Positions 1-8,263 of a stretch of DNA of 64,000 nt are shown here, in pieces (the stretch's first letter is position 1; each line of letters opens with the position of its first letter). The notes under the pieces were generated by a model, which searched no databases, was not told the origin of the DNA, and saw nothing but the letters and a program-made list of their open reading frames with translations. This DNA is from Catenovulum maritimum. GTDB taxonomy: Bacteria; Pseudomonadota; Gammaproteobacteria; Enterobacterales; Alteromonadaceae. The stretch covers positions 154,698 through 218,697 of the forward strand of contig NZ_KQ130487.1 in assembly GCF_001050375.1 (NCBI RefSeq). The letters are read 5' to 3'. The position numbers and the translations under genes were made by a program.

Positions 1-2104
1 GCATAGCTTCGGTATTAGTCACTAAGGTACCTGCTGAAGTGAAGTCATCAGGGAATAAATAAGCCCCCCAAGTTCTCATATCATCAACAACTAAACTTGT
101 TTTATCAACGGCTGAGTTTGCATTAATAGCAACCGTAATTTGTGCGGTTTCTGTAATACCAGTAGAGGATGAAACTTGGTAACTAAACACGTCATCGCCA
201 ACTTCGCTCGCAGCATAACTAATTTCGCCCGAGGAATTTAAAGTAACAGTATTGCCTGTATCTGTTGTTAATTGATCAACCAAACTACCATCGTCAGCAA
301 CTAACTTAACGCTAAGGTCAGTCGCTGTAAATTTATCATTATCGAGTAATTTAATGCTCTCATTGGTAAATTTATCAATCGAAACACTATCATCAATTGC
401 ATCATCGACTGCTGAAATCACATAGTCATATTGGCCAGTTTCAGTCGCACCACTATTTAATGTCACTGTATAAACTAAGCTATCGGTACCGTGATAGTCT
501 GCATTCGGTGTATATGAGATTTTATTATCAGAGGTGATAGTCGCAGTTCCATTTGTAGGGGCTGTTGTAATTGCGACACTTTGGATATCTGTGTTTGTAC
601 CCGAAGTATTCTCTGTATTGCTATCTTCAACAAGGTCGATTGTTCTGTCTAAGGTATCATCAACCGCATTTACCGTAACCGTTACCTTTGCAGTTCTCGT
701 TTCAACTAAGCTACCAGCTTCAACTGTAACTGTGTAATTAAAACTGTCCGAGCCATTATAGTCAGGGTTAGGCGTGTACTGGATTCCGCCAGAAACTATA
801 GCTGCGCTACCATTCGTTGGTGTCGTCACACCAGTAATACTAATTGAAGGGTTCTCAAAGTTAGTAACTGATAAGCTATCATTAGCAGAGACTGGAAAAA
901 CTTTACTGCTATCTTCATCCAGCGCAACATTATCCGCATTTAATTTACCAACTAAAGAAGGACCAACAGGCTCAACAACGATATCATCTGGGGTTAATTC
1001 TTCACCGGCTAAACCATCAGGGTTATCTTGAGCATCTTCAATTTCTTGTTCAACATCATTCTTAATACCAGCAATAGCGCCACTAATATTAGAGTTATTT
1101 TGAATCGCGTTTGAAGCGGCATCTACTTCAGCTTGAATATCTTCTACGGTTTTACCTGAGTCTTGACCTGCTTGTTGAATTTTTTCAACAATCTTAGTTT
1201 GCAAATTGCTGTTAATTTTATTGATGCCTGACAAGGTGTCTTCTAATGTAATAATTGTATTATCATTAGTATCAGCTGCTGCTTTGATTTGACCATTTTG
1301 CTGAGCAATATTTTCTGCCGAGGAGGTTAAAAACGTTTCTAAGTTGCCTGATTCAACTGCCTTACTAGCGATAGCAGCAGAGATTGCAGCAGCTTGAAAG
1401 GCTGCAACATCAGCGTTGCCTAACTTAGTTTCATCGGTAATATCAATGACTGGAATTTCAGAAACATCGACACCCTCACCCAACTGGAATGTTTTAGCAA
1501 CCGTTTTATTTGCTGCAGTTACCGCGTTTTCTAAATCAACACTGCCTTCTGAAGCTGTCTTTTCAAATAATTTAGTTGCGATATTCGTTAGAGGCGTCAC
1601 GTTAGTGGTAATAGCGGTTGCATTACTTCCTTCCGTTTTCTTAGCTTTAGAAACGGCAGAAAGAGAGAAATCATTCGTTAATGAGACTTCACCACCAAAT
1701 TTAACGTTATTACCACAGCCATCATCAGCAACGACATCACAGACCATTTTAGTAGAACCGTCTGGATTTGGAGTTATCGTAATCTTTATCGCGCCTTCAT
1801 AGTCTTCGTCTAATATCGCGCTATAGGTCCCGTCATCAGCGGTGATGATTGGATTAACCGTTGTTGCTAATTGAGCGCCGGTTGAGCCATTTGCTTCAAC
1901 CCGAAAAATTTTCACAACACCTTTTTTAATAATACCTTTAGAAGCCACACCCGATATAGTCAAAGTTGAAGGGGTTTCGCCACCGCCACCGCCATCACCA
2001 CCACCTGGAGTTGCAGTGCCACCACCGCCACCACCACAGCCAATTAATACGCTAGTGATAGCACCTGATATGAGTAATTTTTTAAAATTCGACGGTAATT
2101 TCAT
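1..2104 (-). CDS. Cadherin/Ig-like repeat lipoprotein, C-terminus outside window
   Basis: The reading frame is open from an ATG at 2104 to the left edge, about 701 codons, so the C-terminus is missing. The N-terminus has a basic stretch, a hydrophobic core and a lipobox ending in LIGC with the lipidated Cys at about residue 23. A run of glycines and a Gly/Thr/Pro linker follow. Next comes a carboxypeptidase-regulatory-like or Big-type segment, then a mostly helical, Asn/Ala/Gln-rich region at about residues 100-330. At least three bacterial cadherin-like repeats follow, with the recurring pattern Y-T-P-N-x-D-Y-x-G-x-D-S and blocks ending in A-V-D-D. Such proteins are outer-membrane-anchored surface or adhesion proteins; a polysaccharide-binding or catalytic domain could lie downstream. 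The frame is clear, the function is inferred from the domain type only. Confidence 0.85.
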   Translation of the reverse strand, partial: MKLPSNFKKLLISGAITSVLIGCGGGGGGTATPGGGDGGGGGETPSTLTISGVASKGIIKKGVVKIFRVEANGSTGAQLATTVNPIITADDGTYSAILDEDYEGAIKITITPNPDGSTKMVCDVVADDGCGNNVKFGGEVSLTNDFSLSAVSKAKKTEGSNATAITTNVTPLTNIATKLFEKTASEGSVDLENAVTAANKTVAKTFQLGEGVDVSEIPVIDITDETKLGNADVAAFQAAAISAAIASKAVESGNLETFLTSSAENIAQQNGQIKAAADTNDNTIITLEDTLSGINKINSNLQTKIVEKIQQAGQDSGKTVEDIQAEVDAASNAIQNNSNISGAIAGIKNDVEQEIEDAQDNPDGLAGEELTPDDIVVEPVGPSLVGKLNADNVALDEDSSKVFPVSANDSLSVTNFENPSISITGVTTPTNGSAAIVSGGIQYTPNPDYNGSDSFNYTVTVEAGSLVETRTAKVTVTVNAVDDTLDRTIDLVEDSNTENTSGTNTDIQSVAITTAPTNGTATITSDNKISYTPNADYHGTDSLVYTVTLNSGATETGQYDYVISAVDDAIDDSVSIDKFTNESIKLLDNDKFTATDLSVKLVADDGSLVDQLTTDTGNTVTLNSSGEISYAASEVGDDVFSYQVSSSTGITETAQITVAINANSAVDKTSLVVDDMRTWGAYLFPDDFTSAGTLVTNTEAM

Positions 2105-2399
2105 TGCTTAATTCCCTAATAAAGTATGCTTTATCTATGTGTTATTAAGACACTCTAAAACGCTAATATTTCTTAATATAGTAAATTCTATTAATGTTAC
2201 AATTCTATTAACAAATAATTTCTAATCATGCATGGTTAACAAACAGCTTAACATTAAAATACAGTTAAAAAATAGGCTATTTTGTTAATCAAAAGGTTTA
2301 ACTATGTTTTATTGTTAATCAGTTCTAGCATTGGTGATCAAAGCCCCTAAATATCATATAAAAATACACTACTTTGGATAAATATGACCTAGATTCAAC

Positions 2400-3617
2400 T
2401 TACTTAAGCTGAACCTTCACCACCTCACCTTCACTAGCGTTTGCATCATCTTGAGCCAAAACAATATAACAATCGGCCTGAGCCAAACTAGACAAAACGC
2501 CTGAGTTTTGTTTACCTGAGCTAGCAACCCCTACGAGCACACCATTCTCAGATATTAATTTACCCCGTTGAAAGTCGGTTCTTCCAGGCTTTTTACGGAG
2601 GTTTCCAATTAATGGAAGCTCTAGTTCTAACTTTTCTTGGGTACTTTTGGCCATCAATTTCTCTAGGCCCAATTTTGCTATTTTTTCAAACGTTACAACG
2701 GCTGATACTGGATTTCCAGGTAACCCAAAAAATTCAGCATTGCCTATCTTGCCATATGCAAACGGCTTACCTGGTTTGATCGCAATTTTCCAAAAATTAA
2801 CTTGACCAACTTCATCAATAACATCTTTGGTATAATCAGCATCCCCTACAGAAACACCGCCACTTGAAATAATGGCATCGCATTCTTGGCTTAGCTCTAA
2901 AAAAGTTTGTTTAATTAATTCAGCTTTATCTGGTATTTGACCTTTATCAACCACAATTAATTTCATCTCTTCTAGCATTGCTTTCAACATATAGCGATTA
3001 CTATCGTATATTTGCCCCGAATCTAAAACATTACCTGGTTTAACTAATTCATCGCCAGTTGAAAAAATACCAACTTTGATTTTACGAAAAACACTAACCT
3101 TCGACAGCCCAACAGATGCGATTAGGCCAATATCAACTGGAGTTAACCTTTTATGCTTAGACAAAATAATTTGACCGCGCTGTATATCGCTACCTGCTTT
3201 TCGTATATTTTCACCAAGCTGAGTAGGTACTTCAATTTTCACAGTTGCTGAATTCACTGTCACATTTTCTTGCATTACAACTGAATTGGCACCTTTAGGT
3301 AATACAGCCCCTGTCATAATGCGAATACACTGCCCTGGCTTAACAACGCCATCAAAAGGAGCCCCCGCATAAGCAATACCAACTAATTCAAATTCCGTTT
3401 CATTGAGCTCAGAAATATGTAAAGCATAACCATCCATAGCAGAATTATCTGCTGGTGGTACATTAATAGTTGAATGGAGATCTTCTGCTAAAATTCTGTG
3501 GTTAACCGATTCTAAGCCGAGTACCTCTGTCTCGGTTACTGGCTGAATATTATCTAGCATGAGTTTTTTTGCTTGTTCAAGTGGCATTAAGCCATTGGTA
3601 TTACAATCACAATTCAT
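2400..3617 (-). CDS. moeA: Molybdopterin molybdenumtransferase MoeA
   Basis: This 405-residue protein has the family's usual length and inserts molybdenum into adenylylated molybdopterin in the last step of molybdenum cofactor synthesis, in the cytoplasm. The N-terminal MPLEQAKKLML block, the DNSAMDGYAL motif at about residues 57-66, and the central SSGGVSVGDADYTKD block at about 250-265 followed by IKPGKPFAYG and FFGLPGNPVSA are hallmarks of MoeA and gephyrin E-domains. The ATG at 3617 is preceded by a GGAG box seven bases upstream. No other moa or mob gene is beside it. It is transcribed away from the chemoreceptor gene at 3709. Confidence 0.96.
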   Translation of the reverse strand: MNCDCNTNGLMPLEQAKKLMLDNIQPVTETEVLGLESVNHRILAEDLHSTINVPPADNSAMDGYALHISELNETEFELVGIAYAGAPFDGVVKPGQCIRIMTGAVLPKGANSVVMQENVTVNSATVKIEVPTQLGENIRKAGSDIQRGQIILSKHKRLTPVDIGLIASVGLSKVSVFRKIKVGIFSTGDELVKPGNVLDSGQIYDSNRYMLKAMLEEMKLIVVDKGQIPDKAELIKQTFLELSQECDAIISSGGVSVGDADYTKDVIDEVGQVNFWKIAIKPGKPFAYGKIGNAEFFGLPGNPVSAVVTFEKIAKLGLEKLMAKSTQEKLELELPLIGNLRKKPGRTDFQRGKLISENGVLVGVASSGKQNSGVLSSLAQADCYIVLAQDDANASEGEVVKVQLK

Positions 3618-3708
3618 TAAATATCTCCATTAGGTAGCTTGATTTATCATCATTTCATCTCATACTAATTATTAGTATTAAGTGTCTATTTGCTTTAATA
3701 AGGAAATT

Positions 3709-5589
3709 ATGTCTTTTCTATCCCAACTCACGATCCAGCAACGGACCTATTTAAATATAAGCCTAACTCTAGTTAGCATTATTTTAATTGCCTTTAGTGT
3801 TTGGTTAGATATCAGCAAGTTAAACCAGCTCAGTAACTTAAGGCTCAACACGGCATATTTAGAAACTCATGTATTAGAATTAAGAAAACATGAAAAAGAT
3901 TTCCTTGCAAGAAACGACATCAAGTATATAGGTAAGTTTGATAAAGAAATTGATTTACTTAAAAGAAAGATACAATCATTACATATAAATTTAAATGAAT
4001 TCGATATAGATATTTCCGAATTAATTAAATTTGAAAAACAAATAATCATCTACCAACAAAAATTTCATTTACTTCACGAAACAAAAGTTAACATAGGATT
4101 AGATCCCAAATCTGGCTTATATGGCAACTTAAGAAACGCTGTTCATCAAGTTGAATCAATTTTAAAACAATTAGATGAGTTTGAACTCTTATCTAATATG
4201 CTTCAGCTTAGAAGAGCAGAAAAAGATTTTATGCTTAGACTAGATCTTAAATACTTAGATAAATTTAACGATCAAATTCAAAAATTTAGTGCGACATTAA
4301 AGAAGTTAGATGTCGATGAGGAAGTGAAAGCACAATTAAAAACTAAAATGAGAAATTACCAGTCTGATTTCACTAGCTTAGTACAAGCACAACAAAAATT
4401 AGGATTAGACCAAAATGCAGGAATTCAAGGTGAAATGCGCCAAGCAATTCATAAAACAGATGAAAGCCTCTCGAAACTATTAGCAGAGACTAAAACTAGC
4501 ATTGAAGATACATACCAATCAACGATTAACATGCTAGTTGGCATTGTTAGTTTTGTAGCCTTATTTACTATAGGTTTCGGCTATATCATTTCAAAAAGCA
4601 TAATAAATCCAATCAATAAACTCTGCTTTACGATTAACAAAATAAGAGCTGAAAATAACTTAGCCTTAAGAATTGAAACCAAAGGTAAAGATGAAGTGAG
4701 CTTTTTAAGTAGCTCGTTTAATGATTTACAAATTGAATTTGCAACAGCGATAAAATATATAAACCAAACAACCGCAGAGCTAGATCTTGCAATGTCTGAA
4801 TTAGCCGAGATGACAGAAACCACTCAACAATCTATGCAAGATCAACAACAACAAGCTGATTTAGCTGCAACATCAACAACTGAGTTACAATCGACGGTTG
4901 CAGAAATAGCCCGAAATACAGAGGCTGCAGCTGAAAACGCAGCGAATACGGCAAATATAGCAGAAAAAGGCAAGAAGCAAGTCGAATCAACTGTTAACAG
5001 TATTAATGCTCTAGCAACTGACTTACAAAGTGTTAATCAAGAAACCCAGTTATTGGCGCAAGACAGCATCACAATTGGTAGCATCTTAGAAGTAATTAGA
5101 AGCATAGCCGAACAAACCAACCTACTCGCGTTAAACGCGGCTATAGAATCTGCTCGAGCGGGTGAACAAGGTAGAGGTTTTGCAGTTGTTGCGGATGAAG
5201 TTAGAAGTTTGGCTATGAGAACTCAAGAATCGACAAGTCAAATAGAGTCGAATATTCAAAGTCTACAAACTAGGTCATCAACCATAGCGAATCAAATCAA
5301 CGGTTGCATTGAAATCAGTGAGCAAACAAAAGAGCTTGCCAATTTAGCCGAAGAACTTTTACAACAAATAGAAGGCGAAGTAAGCTCTATTTCAAATATG
5401 AATTTAACAATCGCTTCTGCGGTTGAAGAGCAAAATGCGGTCACTGAAGAAGTAAATCAGAATGTAGTGACAATTAGGGATATATCAGCCCAAATATACC
5501 AAATGTCTGAAAGAAATACTAAAATCAGCCAAAACATCAATGGTAGTTTAACTGAACTACACCAATCAGTTGATAAGTTTAAAACATAA
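3709..5589 (+). CDS. Methyl-accepting chemotaxis protein with HBM-type sensor
   Basis: This is a 626-residue transmembrane chemoreceptor. One transmembrane helix lies near residues 18-37. A roughly 240-residue helical periplasmic domain follows, in which two similar segments ([11 protein letters not shown] and [11 protein letters not shown]) mark the two halves of a helical bimodular (HBM) sensor as in McpS, which binds small organic acids. A second helix at about 275-297, a HAMP linker and a long signalling coiled coil come next. The hairpin tip carries [20 protein letters not shown], as in 40-heptad receptors, which signal to CheA through CheW. The C-terminus has no CheR-tethering pentapeptide. 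An upstream in-frame GTG exists at 3682, but the ATG at 3709 has an AAGGA box at the right distance. The ligand cannot be read from the sequence. Confidence 0.93.
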   Translation: MSFLSQLTIQQRTYLNISLTLVSIILIAFSVWLDISKLNQLSNLRLNTAYLETHVLELRKHEKDFLARNDIKYIGKFDKEIDLLKRKIQSLHINLNEFDIDISELIKFEKQIIIYQQKFHLLHETKVNIGLDPKSGLYGNLRNAVHQVESILKQLDEFELLSNMLQLRRAEKDFMLRLDLKYLDKFNDQIQKFSATLKKLDVDEEVKAQLKTKMRNYQSDFTSLVQAQQKLGLDQNAGIQGEMRQAIHKTDESLSKLLAETKTSIEDTYQSTINMLVGIVSFVALFTIGFGYIISKSIINPINKLCFTINKIRAENNLALRIETKGKDEVSFLSSSFNDLQIEFATAIKYINQTTAELDLAMSELAEMTETTQQSMQDQQQQADLAATSTTELQSTVAEIARNTEAAAENAANTANIAEKGKKQVESTVNSINALATDLQSVNQETQLLAQDSITIGSILEVIRSIAEQTNLLALNAAIESARAGEQGRGFAVVADEVRSLAMRTQESTSQIESNIQSLQTRSSTIANQINGCIEISEQTKELANLAEELLQQIEGEVSSISNMNLTIASAVEEQNAVTEEVNQNVVTIRDISAQIYQMSERNTKISQNINGSLTELHQSVDKFKT

Positions 5590-5628
5590 GACTTAGTAAA
5601 GGATATAGAGAGTCTAAAAACTAAAGTT

Positions 5629-5663
5629 AATAGAACACAGAGCATAATCCTCTGCGTTCTATT
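5629..5663. terminator. Bidirectional terminator-like hairpin
   Basis: A 14-bp inverted repeat with one mismatch and a 7-base loop lies between the convergent chemoreceptor and LysR genes. Its arms are AATAGAACACAGAG and CTCTGCGTTCTATT. There is no strong T tract on either side, so intrinsic termination is inferred from position and stem length. Confidence 0.55.
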
Positions 5664-5677
5664 AAGAACGCCTTAGA

Positions 5678-6637
5678 TTAAATAATTGGTAAAGCGCATT
5701 CAGGGGCGCTATCTGCAATCTCAGAGATCAATCGTCTTAACCATATATGACTTGCATCATGATGAAGTAATGGGCTCCAGATCATATCTAGCTTAATTTC
5801 AGGCAGCTCAATTGGTAATTCTAATACTTGTATATTAGGTTCATTAATATAATTTAAGGTTGCTCTGCTAGGAACGGTTACCATCATTTGCTTTTTCAGT
5901 GCTAACTGCATAGCGACGTGATAATTACGGGTAAACACTTTAATATTACGTTGCTTACCTAACTCTTCCAGTTTCTCATCTACCCAGCCTAACTTTTTAA
6001 TGTCTGAAGGTTCAATACCTAAACCAACACCAAATCCAGTTTTACTCACCCATACATGCTGATTTTTACAATAAGCATCTACACTCCAATCTGCAATATG
6101 AGGGTTATCTTTATGCGTTAAACAAACAAATTTATCTGACCATATCACTTTTTGATGAAACGATAAGGGTAAATCATCAAAACGATTTATCGCCATATCT
6201 ATCTTACCTTCCTCTACATCATGGAAAGTAACATCACTTGGCGTCATTATATCTAAACGCACATTTGGCGCTAAATCTTGAAGACGAGATAATAAAGCAG
6301 GTAATAAGGTTGAAGCAGCATAGTCACTGGCCATAATTCTAAACACTCTTTCACTACTTTCAGGGTGGAAAGGGTCTGTAGGCTGTAATGCTTCTTCTAG
6401 CTCAAGTAAAATTTTTCTAACTGTTGGCTGTAATTTGCGGGCTTTCTCTGTTGGTGACATACCATCAGAAGTTCTAACTAGAACCGGATCATTTAGCAAT
6501 TCTCTCAGGCGTTTTAAGCCATTACTCATCGCCGGCTGAGTGATACCTAACTGCTGTGCCGCGCGCGTTACGTTTTGTTCTCTAAGTAAAACGTCCAAGT
6601 AAATTAAGAGGTTTAAATCTATCTTTGAAATATTCAC
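5678..6637 (-). CDS. LysR-family transcriptional regulator (NodD/LeuO-like subgroup)
   Basis: This 319-residue DNA-binding regulator has the winged-helix N-terminal domain at residues 1-65, with the recognition stretch VTRAAQQLGITQPAMSNGL and the following LRELLNDPVLVR typical of the NodD/LeuO/SyrM branch. A periplasmic-binding-like effector domain occupies the remaining two thirds. The start codon is GTG at 6637, giving MNISKIDLNLL, the usual opening of this subgroup. No target gene is divergent from it; grxD lies upstream on the same strand. Its effector and regulon cannot be inferred from this context. Confidence 0.9.
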   Translation of the reverse strand: MNISKIDLNLLIYLDVLLREQNVTRAAQQLGITQPAMSNGLKRLRELLNDPVLVRTSDGMSPTEKARKLQPTVRKILLELEEALQPTDPFHPESSERVFRIMASDYAASTLLPALLSRLQDLAPNVRLDIMTPSDVTFHDVEEGKIDMAINRFDDLPLSFHQKVIWSDKFVCLTHKDNPHIADWSVDAYCKNQHVWVSKTGFGVGLGIEPSDIKKLGWVDEKLEELGKQRNIKVFTRNYHVAMQLALKKQMMVTVPSRATLNYINEPNIQVLELPIELPEIKLDMIWSPLLHHDASHIWLRRLISEIADSAPECALPII

Positions 6638-6696
6638 AATTATTATCTTAAGCAGGAAGGGAATTAATATTGTGAATAATAGTGAATTTTAGAAAT

Positions 6697-6761
6697 AAGC
6701 TCAAGTTCTGTTTTCAATAATTGTAAGCCCATTGGACTTACAATTTATCAGAACCTAGCTT
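6697..6761. terminator. Long imperfect stem-loop downstream of grxD
   Basis: The centre is a perfect 9-bp inverted repeat (AATTGTAAG at 6719-6727 and CTTACAATT at 6737-6745) around CCCATTGGA. It is extended outward by GTTCTG/CAGAAC and AAGCT/AGCTT after small internal loops. It begins 11 bases after the grxD stop and about 60 bases upstream of the lysR start. It could terminate grxD transcription or be a structured leader of the lysR gene. Confidence 0.5.
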
Positions 6762-6771
6762 ATAAAGCTGA

Positions 6772-7110
6772 TTACTCAGCTGATTCAGGTTTATTTTTTT
6801 CAGCCGTTTCTTTAATTAAACTTTGAAGTTCACCTTTTTGGAACATTTCAAGAATAATGTCACAACCACCGATCAATTCGCCTTCAACCCATAATTGTGG
6901 GAAGGTTGGCCAGTTAGCAAACTTAGGTAACTCAGAACGAATATCTGGGTTTTGCAAAATATCAACATATGCGAATGGTTCGCCACAATTCATCAATGCT
7001 TGTGAAGCTTGCGAAGAAAAACCACAACTTGGTAATTTAGGGCTACCCTTCATATATAAAATAATAGCGTTTTCACTAATTTGCTGTTTAATTTTGTCTA
7101 TTGTTTCCAT
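6772..7110 (-). CDS. grxD: Monothiol glutaredoxin Grx4
   Basis: This 112-residue cytoplasmic protein is a CGFS-type glutaredoxin that binds a [2Fe-2S] cluster with glutathione and takes part in iron-sulfur cluster trafficking. The active-site sequence PSCGFSSQ lies near residues 27-34, followed by the WPTFPQLWVEGELIGGCDI block with the cis-proline and the glutathione-binding GGCD. The ATG at 7110 has a GAGG box eight bases upstream. It is divergent from sodB, another iron-dependent protein, across a 270-bp region. Confidence 0.96.
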   Translation of the reverse strand: METIDKIKQQISENAIILYMKGSPKLPSCGFSSQASQALMNCGEPFAYVDILQNPDIRSELPKFANWPTFPQLWVEGELIGGCDIILEMFQKGELQSLIKETAEKNKPESAE

Positions 7111-7226
7111 TGTTTATTCCTCAATAAGCTTTAATTAAGCATATTCTAAAGTATTAGCCTGCTGTGCCCAAGCTTTGTTTCACCCTGAATGTAATATTCA
7201 CAATATTTTTCCGCTATAAACTTGTG

Positions 7227-7302
7227 AAATAAGGAAATAGCCCTTATTTTAATCGAGTGGAATAAAACCGTAATACTTAAGGGTTTTATCTTTATTTTTT
7301 TT
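7227..7302 (+). promoter_or_regulatory. Two successive stem-loops in the sodB upstream region
   Basis: Two perfect 8-bp inverted repeats lie upstream of sodB: AAATAAGG/CCTTATTT at 7227-7249 and ATAAAACC/GGTTTTAT at 7262-7289. The second is followed by a T-rich run at 7291-7302, so it looks like an intrinsic terminator read toward sodB. Whether it lies inside the sodB transcript depends on the promoter, which I cannot place with certainty. Confidence 0.4.
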
Positions 7303-7380
7303 AGTTAAAATCTTAATTGAAATTAAACTGCTTTTATTTTTGATTGCAGTCACAATAAACTAGCCAACGGAGAGAACATC

Positions 7381-7962
7381 ATGGCATTTGAATTACCAGC
7401 ATTGCCTTACGAGAAGAACGCTTTAGAGCCACATATCTCAGCGGAAACTATCGAATACCACTATGGTAAGCATCACCAAACTTATGTAACTAAATTAAAT
7501 GGTTTAGTTGAAGGTACTGACTTTGCAAACAAAACATTAGAAGAAGTAGTAAAAACTTCTTCTGGCGGTGTTTTCAATAATGCAGCTCAAATCTGGAACC
7601 ACACTTTTTACTGGAATAGCTTAAGCCCAAATGGCGGCGGTGAGCCAACAGGTGCAGTTGCTGACGCAATCAATGCAGCTTTCGGTTCATTTGCTGAATT
7701 TAAAGCTAAATTTAACGACAGTGCAGTTAACAACTTTGGTTCGAGCTGGACTTGGTTAGTAAAAAATGCTGACGGTTCTTTAGCAATTGTAAATACTTCG
7801 AATGCAGCAACACCATTAACAGAAGAAGGTGTAACACCTCTACTAACTGTTGATTTGTGGGAACACGCATATTACATAGATTACAGAAACGTTCGTCCTA
7901 ACTACTTAGAAGGTTTCTGGGCATTAGTTAACTGGGAATTTGTAGCAGCTAACTTAGCATAA
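7381..7962 (+). CDS. sodB: Iron superoxide dismutase
   Basis: This 193-residue enzyme dismutates superoxide to oxygen and hydrogen peroxide in the cytoplasm. Metal ligands are visible as the His in the N-terminal block, the His in NHTFYWN, and Asp and His in DLWEHAYY. The sequence [14 protein letters not shown] with Gln before the second-sphere position, and the Gly-rich [11 protein letters not shown], fit the iron-type enzyme rather than the manganese type. The ATG at 7381 follows a GGAGAG box. A terminator closes the gene at 7981-8010, so it is probably monocistronic. Confidence 0.97.
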   Translation: MAFELPALPYEKNALEPHISAETIEYHYGKHHQTYVTKLNGLVEGTDFANKTLEEVVKTSSGGVFNNAAQIWNHTFYWNSLSPNGGGEPTGAVADAINAAFGSFAEFKAKFNDSAVNNFGSSWTWLVKNADGSLAIVNTSNAATPLTEEGVTPLLTVDLWEHAYYIDYRNVRPNYLEGFWALVNWEFVAANLA

Positions 7963-7980
7963 TTACCACTTTATAAATTT

Positions 7981-8010
7981 AAAAGGCTTACATTTTGTAA
8001 GCCTTTTTTT
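7981..8010 (+). terminator. Rho-independent terminator of sodB
   Basis: An 11-bp stem (AAAAGGCTTAC and GTAAGCCTTTT) with a 5-base loop runs into seven Ts. It starts 18 bases after the sodB stop codon. Confidence 0.9.
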
Positions 8011-8263
8011 ATTCCTTTCTTTGTGATTTATTACAAATTTTTCGTTTATTTTCTTGTCCTTACTTCAATCCTTTGACTAAGCTTAAATTGAATAAAAAAA
8101 GTTCTTCTAATTGATTAATAGACGTCCAGATCAACAAACTTAATTTGACGAATGTAAGACTTAGTTGGATAGCGAATGAACTTCCGCCACTAAATTTTTG
8201 TCTTAGATTTAAATTAATTAATCAATTACAACTGTAATTTATCGATTGATGGTGGAGGCCTGC
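8011..8263. other. Upstream region of the prkA operon, no gene seen
   Basis: This stretch is AT-rich with stops in all frames. It should hold the promoter of the prkA-yeaH-spoVR operon. The only clear signal is the GGAGG ribosome-binding site at 8254-8258, five bases before the chosen ATG at 8264. Confidence 0.4.

Noticed and set aside
534..1802. Three plus-strand ORFs (534-737, 774-1031, 1416-1802)
   Set aside because: They lie antisense to the long lipoprotein frame, have Ser/Thr/Val-rich content typical of shadow frames, and have no ribosome-binding sites.
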